Assembly: GCA_003164715.1 (NCBI GenBank)
Contig: PLTZ01000035.1
Span: forward strand, 1 to 64,000
DNA length: 64,000 bases
DNA from: Opitutaceae bacterium
GTDB lineage: Bacteria > Verrucomicrobiota > Verrucomicrobiia > Opitutales > Opitutaceae
Reading direction: 5' to 3'
Within the stretch, counting starts at the first letter, position 1. The number at the start of each line of letters is the position of its first letter. Below the pieces are notes generated by a model. That model did no database searches, was not told the origin of the DNA, and saw only the letters and a list, made by a program, of their open reading frames with translations. This document shows positions 48,022 through 57,439 of the stretch, in pieces. A program made the translations under genes and the position numbers.

Positions 48022-51000
48022 ATGAGCCGTTCCCGTCTCGTCTCACCGAGCAGCCTACCCCTTGCGGCCCTCGCCGCTCTTTTCCTGGGCCCGGGCCGTC
48101 CTTTGACCGCGCAAACGGTCTACACGTCCTATGACTTCGTCACCTTGGCGGGCACGGCGAACGCCACGGGCAGCGCGGACGGCAAGGGCCCGGCCGCGCA
48201 GTTCAATGGGCCCGAGGGCGTTGCCGTCGACGGGAGCGGTAACGTCTACGTCGCCGACCGCTACAACAACATCATTCGAAAGATCGCCCAGGGGGGCGTC
48301 GTGACCACCCTGGCGGGCACGGCGGGCGTCTCCGGCAGCGCGGATGGCACGGGTGCCGCCGCTCAGTTCAAGGGCCCGATCGGCATTGCGGTGGACGCGA
48401 GCGGCACTGTTTACGTCGCCGACACCGGCAATTTCACGGTTCGCAAGATCACGGCGGGCGGGGTGGTAACGACCCTCGCCGGCACGGCGCGCACCGCGGG
48501 CTCGGCCGACGGCACGGGCCCCGCCGCACAATTCGAGGCACCCCTTTGCGTTGCGGTGGACGGGAGCGGCAACGTCTATGTTACCGACAGCTTAAGCAAC
48601 ACTATCCGCAAGATCACGCCCGGGGGCGTGACCTCGACCTTGGCGGGCACGGCGGACGCCAGGGGCAGCGCGGACGGCACGGGTCCGGCCGCGCAGTTTA
48701 GTTCACCCTCCGGAATCGCGGTGGACGGAGACGGGAACGTCTATGTCGCCGACATGTACAATTGCACGATCCGCAAGATCACGCCCGACGGCGTGACAAC
48801 GACCGTGGCGGGAACGCCGGGCAAGGCGGGCTCCTCCGACGGCATAGGGTCCGCCGCGTTGTTCTTCGAGCCCTTTGGCGTGGCGGCGGACGCGAGCGGC
48901 AATCTCTTTGTCACGACCCCTGAGCTCAATATCGTCCAGAAGATCACGCCCGGGAGAGTCGTGACCACCATTGCGGGCATTGTGGCATATCGCGGAAGCG
49001 CGGACGGGACAGGGCCGGCCGCGCAATTTGAGTATCCCGATGGCGTCGCCGTGGACGGAAGTGGAAACGTGTATGTCGCGGATTCCAATGCCGGCACGGT
49101 TCGAACCGGATTCCCCGTAGTCCAGTCCCCCGCCACGGTGAGCCTGGGTAACCTGAACCAAAGGTACGACGGCACCGCGAAGAGCGTATCGGTCGTCACG
49201 TCTCCCGCCGGTCTCGCGACCCTTGTGCTCTACGGCGGCAGTCCCACCGCGCCAACGGGCGTCGGCGAGTACAGCGTCTTTGCGACCATCGTGGATCCAG
49301 CCTACACCGGCTCCGCAACCGCCGCCCTCACGATCGGTCCGGGGTTCACCACGCAGACGCCCACCATAATGAGGCACTCGCAGCCGGGCGGAAGCTTCCT
49401 GTGGGCCATCGCGCCCGGCCCCGCCGGCCTTGTGACGGTGGGCACCGGCGGCACGATTCTTAGCTCACCGGATGGCGTGACCTGGATGCGCCGCGACTCG
49501 GGCACCACCAACTGGCTCGTGGGCGTCACCTACGGGGCCGGCCAATACGCCGCGGTGGGCGACAATGGAACCGTGCTGCTCTCCGCCGACGGGGCCACCT
49601 GGCTCAGCGTGGCGCAGTCGGCCACGGCGGAGCGGCTCAACAACGTGATTTATGCCGCCGGCCAGTACGTCGCCGTCGGCGAAGGGGGCGCCGTCATCAC
49701 CTCGCCGGATGGCCGCACGTGGACGGCGCGCAGCTCGGGCGTGACCGGTTGGCTCCGCGGGCTGACCTACGTAGGCCCGCTGAGCTACCAGTACGGGTAT
49801 TTTACGGATTATTCCACCGGAACGATGCCGGCACGGTTTGTGGCTTCAGGTCAAGGGGGTGCGATCATCAGCTCGCAGGACGGAATCACGTGGAGCAACG
49901 AGGGCTCCCTGCATGGCAACAGCCCGTCGATCATCGGAGAGGACCTGGAGGCGCTCGTGACCACCCAATCCGCGGAATTCGCTGCGGTCGGAGCCGACGG
50001 GACCGTGGTCAACAATCAGTGGATTCAAATGGACGGAACGGCTGCCCTTGCCGGGCTCATGCCCCCCCTGGAATACATCGACGTCTCCTCGATCTACATC
50101 CCGGTCGATTTTCGCGGCCTGGTTCAGGGCGCAAGCGCCCTTTTTGCGACGGGCGAGAACGGCACGATCGCGACCGTTTCCGTCAATAATGGCTATGGCA
50201 TCGGGCCCTGGGAGCAGGTCCCCTCCGGCACGACCGCGGACTTGGTCGGCGGCGTTGCGATCGGCGACTCCGTCTTTGTCGTCGGCGATGGCGAGACCAT
50301 TCTCCAGCTCATGGCGCCCTACGACAGCCGGCTGATCAACCTGTCGTGCCGCGCACAGGTGGGGGCGGGCGCGAATGTCCTGATCGCCGGATTCGTTGTC
50401 GGCGGAAAGGCAACGGCAGGCGCGAACCCCCTGCTGATTCGCGGTTCGGGGCCCGCCCTCTCACCCCTGGGAGTACCGGGTACGCTTCCCGATCCCGAGC
50501 TCCAGCTCTACGCCACTGCCTCGGGGAACAGCCTGTTGGCGTCGAACACCGGCTGGGGAGGCACGATGGAACTCTCGAATGCGGCGGCGGAATTGGGCGC
50601 CTTCGCGTGGGCCGACCCCAAGAGCCATGACACGGCGCTTCTCGAGACCCTTCCGATCGGCTCCTTCACAGCGAATATCTCCGGGGAGTCGGGGGACGCC
50701 GGAGTCGCCCTGGCGGAGATCTACGACGCCACGGCCGGCGCAAGCATCGGCCCGGCGACCCCGAGGCTCGTCAACCTTTCGGCGCGCTCCCTAGTGGCAC
50801 CCGGGGCGAACATCCTGATCGCAGGATTTGTGGTGGGGGGATCGACTCCGAAGACGGTCCTCATTCGCGCCTCGGGCCCGGCGCTCGCTCCCTTTGGCGT
50901 CACCGGAACGCTTCCCGACCCCAAGCTGCAGATCTTTGGCCCGGTATCGGGAAGCCCTCCCCTGGCGACGAACACCGGCTGGGGTGGCGACGCGCAAATA

Positions 51001-51162
51001 ACGACGGCGGCGTCCTGGGTCGGCGCGTTTTCCTGGGGGGGTTCGGCAACTCCGGACTCCGCGGTCCTCATCACGCTTCCGCCGGGGCCGTATACGGCGG
51101 AGGTATCGGGGGCAAGCGGCGATGGCGGCGTGGCCCTCGTCGAGGTTTACGAAGTGCAGTGA
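48022..51162 (+). CDS. Secreted NHL-repeat protein with MBG, BNR-like and tandem C-terminal domains
   Basis: A 1046-residue exported protein. The ATG at 48022 gives a signal peptide (MSRSRLVSPSSLPLAALAAL ending LTAQ). Residues 41 to about 365 are six NHL repeats of exactly 55 residues (core GVAVDGSGNVYVAD..N..IRKI). There follow an MBG-type Ig-like domain (YDGTAKSVSVVTSPAG to ATAALTI) and a BNR/propeller-like section with GTILSSPDGVTW, GTVLLSADGATW and GAVITSPDGRTW. Two tandem C-terminal domains (about 50326-51162) match those of the pil-operon Ig protein and end VEVYEVQ. It probably works outside the cell, perhaps in binding or surface structure; no catalytic motif is evident. Confidence 0.85.
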   Translation: MSRSRLVSPSSLPLAALAALFLGPGRPLTAQTVYTSYDFVTLAGTANATGSADGKGPAAQFNGPEGVAVDGSGNVYVADRYNNIIRKIAQGGVVTTLAGTAGVSGSADGTGAAAQFKGPIGIAVDASGTVYVADTGNFTVRKITAGGVVTTLAGTARTAGSADGTGPAAQFEAPLCVAVDGSGNVYVTDSLSNTIRKITPGGVTSTLAGTADARGSADGTGPAAQFSSPSGIAVDGDGNVYVADMYNCTIRKITPDGVTTTVAGTPGKAGSSDGIGSAALFFEPFGVAADASGNLFVTTPELNIVQKITPGRVVTTIAGIVAYRGSADGTGPAAQFEYPDGVAVDGSGNVYVADSNAGTVRTGFPVVQSPATVSLGNLNQRYDGTAKSVSVVTSPAGLATLVLYGGSPTAPTGVGEYSVFATIVDPAYTGSATAALTIGPGFTTQTPTIMRHSQPGGSFLWAIAPGPAGLVTVGTGGTILSSPDGVTWMRRDSGTTNWLVGVTYGAGQYAAVGDNGTVLLSADGATWLSVAQSATAERLNNVIYAAGQYVAVGEGGAVITSPDGRTWTARSSGVTGWLRGLTYVGPLSYQYGYFTDYSTGTMPARFVASGQGGAIISSQDGITWSNEGSLHGNSPSIIGEDLEALVTTQSAEFAAVGADGTVVNNQWIQMDGTAALAGLMPPLEYIDVSSIYIPVDFRGLVQGASALFATGENGTIATVSVNNGYGIGPWEQVPSGTTADLVGGVAIGDSVFVVGDGETILQLMAPYDSRLINLSCRAQVGAGANVLIAGFVVGGKATAGANPLLIRGSGPALSPLGVPGTLPDPELQLYATASGNSLLASNTGWGGTMELSNAAAELGAFAWADPKSHDTALLETLPIGSFTANISGESGDAGVALAEIYDATAGASIGPATPRLVNLSARSLVAPGANILIAGFVVGGSTPKTVLIRASGPALAPFGVTGTLPDPKLQIFGPVSGSPPLATNTGWGGDAQITTAASWVGAFSWGGSATPDSAVLITLPPGPYTAEVSGASGDGGVALVEVYEVQ
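48142..49110 (+). repeat. Six tandem 165-bp NHL-repeat units inside a gene
   Basis: Each unit encodes 55 residues beginning T(L/V/I)AG and containing GSADG(T)GPAAQF and VAVDGSGNVYVAD. Repeats 1 to 5 are exactly 55 residues each when counted; the sixth runs into the next domain. Confidence 0.85.
50326..51162 (+). repeat. Two tandem copies of the shared C-terminal domain (NHL protein)
   Basis: Copy 1 is at about 50326-50757 and copy 2 at about 50758-51159. Both open RL(I/V)NLS.R, continue NVLIAGFVVGG or NILIAGFVVGG, then LIR.SGPAL, TLPDP.LQ, NTGWGG and GAF.W. They end GVALAEIYD and GVALVEVYE respectively. They correspond unit for unit to the pair at 5090-5905. Confidence 0.85.
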
Positions 51163-51478
51163 TCTAGCGTTCTCGATGCCGGGAATATCTCCATCAGGGG
51201 ATCCTCAGGAATTACGCGGCTCAGGGCATCCGAATTCCCCCAGGGGATTGAGTCTGTCGTTTAGACCCCGCGCACGGCGGAGTCCCCTCATCGTTGACGC
51301 CGGCAGACCGTGGGAGTAAGGCCGAGCTCCTTTCGAGAGAACGGTGCGAATTGGCTCGGGTTGGCGTAACTGACTTCGCATAAGAGGTGGAAAGGCTGAC
51401 GGGGCTCTCAATAGGCTCCCGCATGGGCCCAGTCGCTGCTATCGTTGCCGCACATCATCAATCGGAGGAACCCATCTC
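51163..51478. other. Intergenic region before the cupin gene
   Basis: 316 bp with no supportable gene. A GGAGG ribosome-binding sequence stands 9 bp before the cupin ATG. No terminator with a T tract is visible after the NHL gene. Confidence 0.4.
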
Positions 51479-51874
51479 ATGGACATCAAACGAAGTGGCT
51501 CGCAACCCTCAGCCAAAGGACCCGCGGATTGGTTCACGGGCACCGTGCGCATTGACCCGCTGTTTCCAGCGACGGATCCGGCCCGCGCGGGAGGAGCAAG
51601 CGTCACGTTCGAGCCGGGCGCTCGGACCGCATGGCACACGCATCCGCTGGGCCAGACCCTGATTGTGGCGGCCGGCTGTGGCAGGGCGCAGCGCTGGGGA
51701 GGTCCGATCGAGGAAATCCGGCCGGGCGACGTGGTCTGGTTCCCTCCGGGCGAGAAGCACTGGCACGGCGCCGCGCCCACCACGGCCATGACGCACATCG
51801 CCATCCAGGAATACTTAAACGGGAAACCCGTGGACTGGATGGAGAAGGTGAGCGACGAACAATACCAGGCGTGA
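51479..51874 (+). CDS. Cupin-domain protein
   Basis: A 131-residue single-domain cupin. Motif 1 is [18 protein letters not shown] and motif 2 is [19 protein letters not shown], with the metal-binding His-His-(Gln)-His set. The [20 protein letters not shown] and VSDEQY tail is typical of cupins often encoded near carboxymuconolactone decarboxylases and reductases. The substrate is unknown. It stands alone between two genes for large secreted proteins. Confidence 0.88.
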   Translation: MDIKRSGSQPSAKGPADWFTGTVRIDPLFPATDPARAGGASVTFEPGARTAWHTHPLGQTLIVAAGCGRAQRWGGPIEEIRPGDVVWFPPGEKHWHGAAPTTAMTHIAIQEYLNGKPVDWMEKVSDEQYQA

Positions 51875-52141
51875 CCGAGGCCCCTCGGTTCGGGGCCTGT
51901 GTGACGCTGCTCACTGCCGCTCACCCGATACCCGCCTCTCGCAATAGGGATACGCGTCTGCTGCGGGGCCCCGTTTGCGTGCGGGCCAGCCACAAACATG
52001 CAGGCGAACACGAGGCATCCCAATGTCGGGTCACCCTGATGAGGCTCGGCAGGGTCTGCCGTTGGCCGTCGACGTTCCGATGCTTGTGGTTTCCCGCCCG
52101 AGCGCCAACCGTCGTGCCCACGGCGCGTTAGCCCCCGCGAT

Positions 52142-54436
52142 ATGAACCACCGGCAGCTCCATCGTTGTGCCCTTTCCCTGCTCGCCATGCCCATCGCATT
52201 CACTCTGCGGGCCGGCGACGTTGCGCCGGACGCCGGGTCCGGTGTGCCGCGGGCCGGGGCAGAGTGGCAACAGTCGCGGGTGGGCGGCGGCGGCTACATC
52301 ACGGGACTGATCGCGGACCCGAACACACCGGGTCGCATCTGGGCGCGCTGCGACGTCGCAGGGGTGTTCCTGAGCGAGGACGGCGGCCGGAGCTTCCGCG
52401 CGATGAACCGGGGAATGACCGCCTCGTCCAGCCACTCGGTCGAGAGCTTCGCACTGAGCCCGCACGACCCGAACGTCCTTTTCCGCTGCTCCGGAGAGGC
52501 GCGCGCCGGGAAGAGCTTCGGCTTCATCCATGGGTCCCGGGACGGAGGGAAGACCTGGAGCCTGCTCACCGAAGAGGCCGACTTTATCGGCAACGGCGAG
52601 ACCCGCTACATGGGCGAAATGATCGCCGTCGATCCGTTCGACCCGAACACCGTCGTCGCGGCCAGCTTCTCGCGGGGAGTGTTCGCGAGCCATGACGGCG
52701 GGAGCCACTGGACGTGCACGGGCCTAAAGGGCGAGCCGCTCAAGTCCCTGGCGTTCCATCCGAGGATCCCCAACCGGCTCTACGTCGGCACGCTCCAGAC
52801 CCTGGCCCATGCGGACTACCTCTTCCCGTCGGGCTACGGGCGCTCCCGGGTCGGCCGCCTCTATGTCTCCAATGACGGGGGCCGGACATGGAGCCTCCTC
52901 ACCGAGGGGCCCGACCTCGCCTTTGCCGAGATCCAGTTCCCGTCCGAGGGCGACGACATCATCTACGCCGCGGCCGGAAAGTCGGGCCTCTTGAAGAGCG
53001 TCGACGGCGGACGCAGCTTTAGGCCGATCAACGCGGGGCTTCCGGCCGCGGAATACCCGTGCGTGGCCATCGACCCGCGCGAGCCCCGCACCCTCTACAC
53101 CGCCGCCTGCGTGGGGGCGGACGCGCCCGTGCCCGTCGTGCCCCTCTACGTGTCGCGCGACGGCGGGACCAGCTGGTCGCTGATCAAGGACTACAAGCCC
53201 TCCGACTTCACCGAGTACCCCTACCCGCCCGGGGACATCCGCCCGATCGGCTGGGCGATCGCCAAGGTGAGGGTGGACCCGTTCGACTCGCGGACGCTCT
53301 ACATGAGCAACTGGTTCGGGGTCTCGGTGAGCCGGGACGGCGGGCAGCACTGGTCGGGCAACCATTACGAGGGGATCGAGAACATCTGCATCGAGAACGT
53401 GGTCGCCGACCCGATGAGGCCGGGCCGCTTCCTCTTCTCCGCGGCGGACATGACCATCGCCCGGAGCGACGACGACGGCCGCACCTTCAGGCCCTTCGCC
53501 GAGGTGCACCGTCCCGCCAATTACTACTGCAGCACCTGCGCGGCCCCTTCGCGCTTCACCCAGGGGCTCGTCGTCTACGGGGTGAACAACAACGGCTCCC
53601 AGCACAGCGCCTTCTACCGCACCGACGATGACGGGGCGACCGTGGCCTGCGTCCTTGAACTGCCCGCGGGCCTGATGATCCAGTCGATACGCGAGGACTG
53701 GGCCAGGCAGGGGTTCTTCCTCGCCAGCGTGGACGGCGAGCTCGGGAAGGGCGCGGGCCTCTACCGGACCGCCGACGCCGGAAGGAGCTGGGCCCGCCTG
53801 CCGGGCGGCGGCCTGCCCGCCCGCATCGGGCGAGTCCCCCAGGACCGCGAGTGGGTCGAGAACGAGCTGCTCTCGGTCGTATGGTACCAGACCAAGAACG
53901 CGTGCGGCACGAACCAGCTGCTGGGGGCGATCCCCGGCGAAGCCGACGGGTTCTACTGGGGGGAATGGACCGAGGGGCTCTTCAGGACCGGCGACGCGGG
54001 CAGGACCTGGACCGACATCTCCGCGGGCCTTCCGTTCAAGCGCAACCGGACCGCCACGCTCGTCTGCGTGGCCGCGGACCCAAACCACCCCCGGCGCGTC
54101 TATGCGGGCTTCATCGGCGAGGGTCTCTGGCGGAGCGAGGACAAGGGGGAGCGCTGGACGAAGGTGTTCCCGCAGGACGGCCGCCCCTTCAACGCGAGCT
54201 CGGTCGCGGTCGGCGGCCCGGGCGCGGACGACCTCTACGTGTCCTGCGAGCCCCTCGGCCTGAGCCCCTGCCTGTCGGCGCTCCTGCACAGCGCGGACGG
54301 CGGCCGCACCTGGAGGGACCTCTACGACCCGGGCCTGGGGGCCCTGCGCATCAAGACGATCGCCGTGAACCCCAAGACCGGCACCCTTGAGCTGGGCACC
54401 TGCGGGAACGGCACGTTCCGCGTCGTCCCAAGGTGA
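52142..54436 (+). CDS. Exported GH74-like / sialidase-type beta-propeller protein
   Basis: A 764-residue protein with a signal sequence (MNHRQLHRCALSLLAMPIAF to RAGD). The N-terminal segment VGGGGYITGLIADPNTPGRI runs into WARCDVAGVFLSEDGGRSF, closely resembling the opening of GH74 xyloglucanases, including the Asp of the (R)TDVGG element. Asp-box-like BNR motifs recur (SRDGGKTWSLL, SHDGGSHWTC, SNDGGRTWSLL, SRDGGTSWSL, SRDGGQHWSG, SADGGRTWRD). Two seven-bladed propellers fit the length. It may act on plant-type glucans such as xyloglucan, but GH74-like proteins without enzymatic activity exist. Confidence 0.78.
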   Translation: MNHRQLHRCALSLLAMPIAFTLRAGDVAPDAGSGVPRAGAEWQQSRVGGGGYITGLIADPNTPGRIWARCDVAGVFLSEDGGRSFRAMNRGMTASSSHSVESFALSPHDPNVLFRCSGEARAGKSFGFIHGSRDGGKTWSLLTEEADFIGNGETRYMGEMIAVDPFDPNTVVAASFSRGVFASHDGGSHWTCTGLKGEPLKSLAFHPRIPNRLYVGTLQTLAHADYLFPSGYGRSRVGRLYVSNDGGRTWSLLTEGPDLAFAEIQFPSEGDDIIYAAAGKSGLLKSVDGGRSFRPINAGLPAAEYPCVAIDPREPRTLYTAACVGADAPVPVVPLYVSRDGGTSWSLIKDYKPSDFTEYPYPPGDIRPIGWAIAKVRVDPFDSRTLYMSNWFGVSVSRDGGQHWSGNHYEGIENICIENVVADPMRPGRFLFSAADMTIARSDDDGRTFRPFAEVHRPANYYCSTCAAPSRFTQGLVVYGVNNNGSQHSAFYRTDDDGATVACVLELPAGLMIQSIREDWARQGFFLASVDGELGKGAGLYRTADAGRSWARLPGGGLPARIGRVPQDREWVENELLSVVWYQTKNACGTNQLLGAIPGEADGFYWGEWTEGLFRTGDAGRTWTDISAGLPFKRNRTATLVCVAADPNHPRRVYAGFIGEGLWRSEDKGERWTKVFPQDGRPFNASSVAVGGPGADDLYVSCEPLGLSPCLSALLHSADGGRTWRDLYDPGLGALRIKTIAVNPKTGTLELGTCGNGTFRVVPR

Positions 54437-54533
54437 ACAGGGGGGCCGGATGGGCCCGGGGGCGTTCCTCCCGAACGGGCCGTGGCCCGGATAGGGCTTG
54501 CCGACCCGGAGGAATCCTTCCCAATCCCCACCC

Positions 54534-55946
54534 ATGAATGCACGACCTGGGTATCCCGTATGGAGCCGTATTCTGGCCGCAGTCTCGCTGTCGCTCGGGT
54601 CGGCGGCGTTCATCCCCGCTCGGGCTCAGGATGCGATCACGCCCGAGCTCCTGAGCGAAATGAAAGAGGCTTGCACGCCGGATGCTGCGTTCAAGTCCGT
54701 CCAGAACTCCCTGGCCCAGGTGGAGTCGTCGAAGGTGGCCGCCGACTTGCAGAAGATGAACTCGGTGGACTCCCATTTCTCCAACAAACTGCCCGACGAG
54801 GCGGTCACCGAGCAGGATGCGACCGGCCGCTGCTGGATGTTTTCCGCGCTCAACATCTTCCGGCGGGCGGCTGCCCAGCGCCTCAAGTCCGAGGAGTTCG
54901 AGTTCTCCCAGAACTATCTCTTCTTCTATGACAAGCTCGAGAAATCCAATGTCTTCCTCGAAGCCATCATCCGGACGCGCAAGCTCCCGTCGACCGACCG
55001 GGGCGTCGAATGGCTGATGCGCAACACCGTGCAGGACGGAGGCAACTGGCTCGGCTTTGTCGAGCTCGTCAGGAAATACGGCGTCGTCCCGAAGGACGTC
55101 ATGCCGGAGACCTTCAGCTCGTCCAATTCCCAAGGCGTCGACTCCGTCCTGGCGCTGCGCCTGAAGGTCGCGGCGGTGAGGATCCGCGCGGCCCAGAACG
55201 ATGCGGAGATCGCGTCGCTCAGGCTGCAGGCCCTCAAGGATGCGTACCGCATCCTGGCGCTCAACTTCGGGATCCCCCCGACGCAGTTCAAATGGCGCTA
55301 TGAGGACAAGGACAAGAAGCTCACGCCGTTTGCGACCTACACGCCGCAGCAGTTCTACCATGAGGTCGTCAACGACGCGCTGGACGACTACCTGGCGCTG
55401 TACTCGATCCCCACCCTCCCGTTCTACAAGAGATACGAGATCGACCTGGACAAGGCGGTGGAGGACCGGCCGAACATGAACTTCGTCAACTGCCCGCTCG
55501 ACACCCTCAAGGGCCTTGCGAAGGCCTGCCTGCTTGACAACCGGCCCGTCTGGTTCGGCTGCGCCGTCGAGCAGGAGAGCGTCAGGGACCGCGGCCTGAT
55601 GATGCCCGGAATCTACGACTACGAGTCCATGTACCACATGGACCTGCAGCTGTCGCGAAAGGAGCTCTTCGAGACGTACTCCAGCACCCCGGACCACAAC
55701 ATGGTCTTCACCGGGATCGACCTAACCGACGGGAGGCCCGTGAAGTGGTTGGTCGAGAATTCCTGGGGGGAGAAGCCCGGGAAGAAGGGGTATTTTGTGA
55801 TGACGGATGACTGGTTCGACCGGTATGTCCAGGTGATCGTGGTGCAGCGGAAATACATTCCGGCGCCGCTTCTCTCCGTCTTCGGCACCAAGCCCGAGAC
55901 CCTGCCGCCGTGGGACCCGATGATGAGGGCCCTGGGCTACGAGTAG
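54534..55946 (+). CDS. Exported C1-family peptidase (bleomycin hydrolase/PepC-like)
   Basis: A 470-residue papain-fold aminopeptidase. The catalytic Cys is in QDATGRCWMFSALNIFR (about residue 100), the His in TPDHNMVFTGIDL (about 388) and the Asn in WLVENSWGEKPGKKGYF (about 408). These and the ending GYE place it with bleomycin hydrolase/aminopeptidase C. Unlike the usual cytoplasmic enzymes it has an N-terminal signal-like segment (SRILAAVSLSLGSAAFIPAR). The ATG at 54534 is used. It follows the GH74-like gene by 97 bp on the same strand. Confidence 0.87.
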   Translation: MNARPGYPVWSRILAAVSLSLGSAAFIPARAQDAITPELLSEMKEACTPDAAFKSVQNSLAQVESSKVAADLQKMNSVDSHFSNKLPDEAVTEQDATGRCWMFSALNIFRRAAAQRLKSEEFEFSQNYLFFYDKLEKSNVFLEAIIRTRKLPSTDRGVEWLMRNTVQDGGNWLGFVELVRKYGVVPKDVMPETFSSSNSQGVDSVLALRLKVAAVRIRAAQNDAEIASLRLQALKDAYRILALNFGIPPTQFKWRYEDKDKKLTPFATYTPQQFYHEVVNDALDDYLALYSIPTLPFYKRYEIDLDKAVEDRPNMNFVNCPLDTLKGLAKACLLDNRPVWFGCAVEQESVRDRGLMMPGIYDYESMYHMDLQLSRKELFETYSSTPDHNMVFTGIDLTDGRPVKWLVENSWGEKPGKKGYFVMTDDWFDRYVQVIVVQRKYIPAPLLSVFGTKPETLPPWDPMMRALGYE

Positions 55947-56068
55947 CCTCAAGTGACGGGGGCGGCTGCGCCGGGCGCGGGAGGCCCCCGCCGCTCTTGA
56001 AATCAGGCGGAACCGGGTCTACCTTGAGTTAAGGCGTCGGCAGGAGACCGGCGTCGACCCCACCCGGC

Positions 56069-57247
56069 ATGAGCCCCACACCTAATCCGCGGCAAGCCCG
56101 CTTGCGGGCCTGCCTGCTGAGCGTGATCGCGACGGCCTCGGTCTCCCTATCGGGAGCCGGACCCTTTAGCTCCATCTCCGACAGCGAGAGCCTCACGGCG
56201 GTCTCGTCGAGCGCGCACAACGGCTATGTCCGCGCCCGGCAGGCAGACGGATCGTATCAGCCCGAGACGTTCGCGTTCGGCAACGGCCGCTTTCTCGAGG
56301 CGTTCCAGACCGACCAATTCTTGGTGAGCGATCCCACCATTGATACCGTGGGTTTCCCCGCCATCGCGCGGATGATCGCGAAGCCACTCGCCAGCCAGAA
56401 CTACCTGCCCGCGCGAGATCCGAAATCGACGAACCTGCTGATCATGGTCACGTGGGGGCGGACCATCGGCGGCGTCAACATCAGTGACGGGAACCAGCGG
56501 GACTTCCTGAACTACAACAACGCGAAGCTGCTCGGCTTCGACTCCGAGGGCTCCATCCGCGCGATGCTGGACCCAAGCGCCGTCTTCTTCGGCAGGTCCT
56601 TCAGGTCGTACCTCCTCGCCAATGTGCATTCCGACGTGCTGAGCGCCGTCGAGGAGAACCGCTACTTCGTGATCCTGAGGGCGTACGACTTCCAGTCGGC
56701 GTGGAAGCAGAGAAAGCTCAAGCTCCTCTGGGTGACGCGGTTCAGCCTCTCCGAACGCCGCCACGACTTTGAGCGGGACCTCCCGGCCATGGCGCAGGAC
56801 GCCGCGCTGTATTTCGGCCAGGACACCTACGGGATTGTGATGAAGCCGATCCCCGAGGGCCAGGTGCACATCGGCGAAGTCAGGCAGATTGACGACCGGT
56901 CGGGCACGGAAGACCAGGGCAACTTCGACCCGCGGTCGGGGGCCGCCGGCGACTGGCAGCGCACTTCGGCGGGCCCTCGCCTGATCCTCCACATTGAGCC
57001 GACCGGAAAGGCCTCCTTCGAGAGCCCGGGGCAGCACGTCACCGTCCCGTCTACCGTTTCAACGGACGGGGCCGAGGTCACGGTGAAGGTCCCGGGCTGG
57101 GGCATGATCATTCGGGGCACGGTAAAGGGGGACCGCATCAGCGGCACCCTCTGGCAATACGACCACAAGAATCCACTGACCCTGACCCGGATGGCCGCAC
57201 CGGGTGGAGGGAACTCCGCTGAGAACGGAGACACTCTGGGCAAGTGA
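56069..57247 (+). CDS. Exported protein of unknown function
   Basis: A 392-residue protein with a signal-like N-terminus (LRACLLSVIATASVSLSGAG). The central part has RYFVILRAYDFQSAWKQRKL and LLWVTRFSLSERRHDF, a region of mixed alpha/beta character. The C-terminal stretch is beta-rich (VTVKVPGWGMIIRGTVKGDR). I do not recognise a characterised family. It is read in the same direction as the C1 peptidase, 122 bp downstream. Confidence 0.65.
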   Translation: MSPTPNPRQARLRACLLSVIATASVSLSGAGPFSSISDSESLTAVSSSAHNGYVRARQADGSYQPETFAFGNGRFLEAFQTDQFLVSDPTIDTVGFPAIARMIAKPLASQNYLPARDPKSTNLLIMVTWGRTIGGVNISDGNQRDFLNYNNAKLLGFDSEGSIRAMLDPSAVFFGRSFRSYLLANVHSDVLSAVEENRYFVILRAYDFQSAWKQRKLKLLWVTRFSLSERRHDFERDLPAMAQDAALYFGQDTYGIVMKPIPEGQVHIGEVRQIDDRSGTEDQGNFDPRSGAAGDWQRTSAGPRLILHIEPTGKASFESPGQHVTVPSTVSTDGAEVTVKVPGWGMIIRGTVKGDRISGTLWQYDHKNPLTLTRMAAPGGGNSAENGDTLGK

Positions 57248-57439
57248 CCGAGCGGCCGCTGGCGACGGTTGCGACAGACCTTGGGCGCACGGGACTTTCC
57301 CGGTAGACCCTTGCCCGGGTGTCAAAACTCGGCTCCACTTTCGATGGAGATGCCGCGCCCGACACATCCAATCCCGCCCGCCTGCGCGCCTCTGCCGGGT
57401 TCCCCGGCCCCTTCCACCGCCGCCACTCCAAGGGCCCCG

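Noticed and set aside
48142-49110. Regularly spaced repeats considered as a CRISPR array
   Set aside because: The period is 165 bp, the whole unit is coding, and the repeats translate into NHL motifs. No CRISPR array is present in the window.
52724-54613. 629-codon minus-strand frame opposite the GH74-like gene
   Set aside because: No recognisable motif; it mirrors the codon pattern of the real gene.
55950-56010. GC-rich inverted repeat after the C1 peptidase as a terminator
   Set aside because: Arms can pair (GGGGGC with GCCCCC), but no T tract follows, so termination is unsupported.
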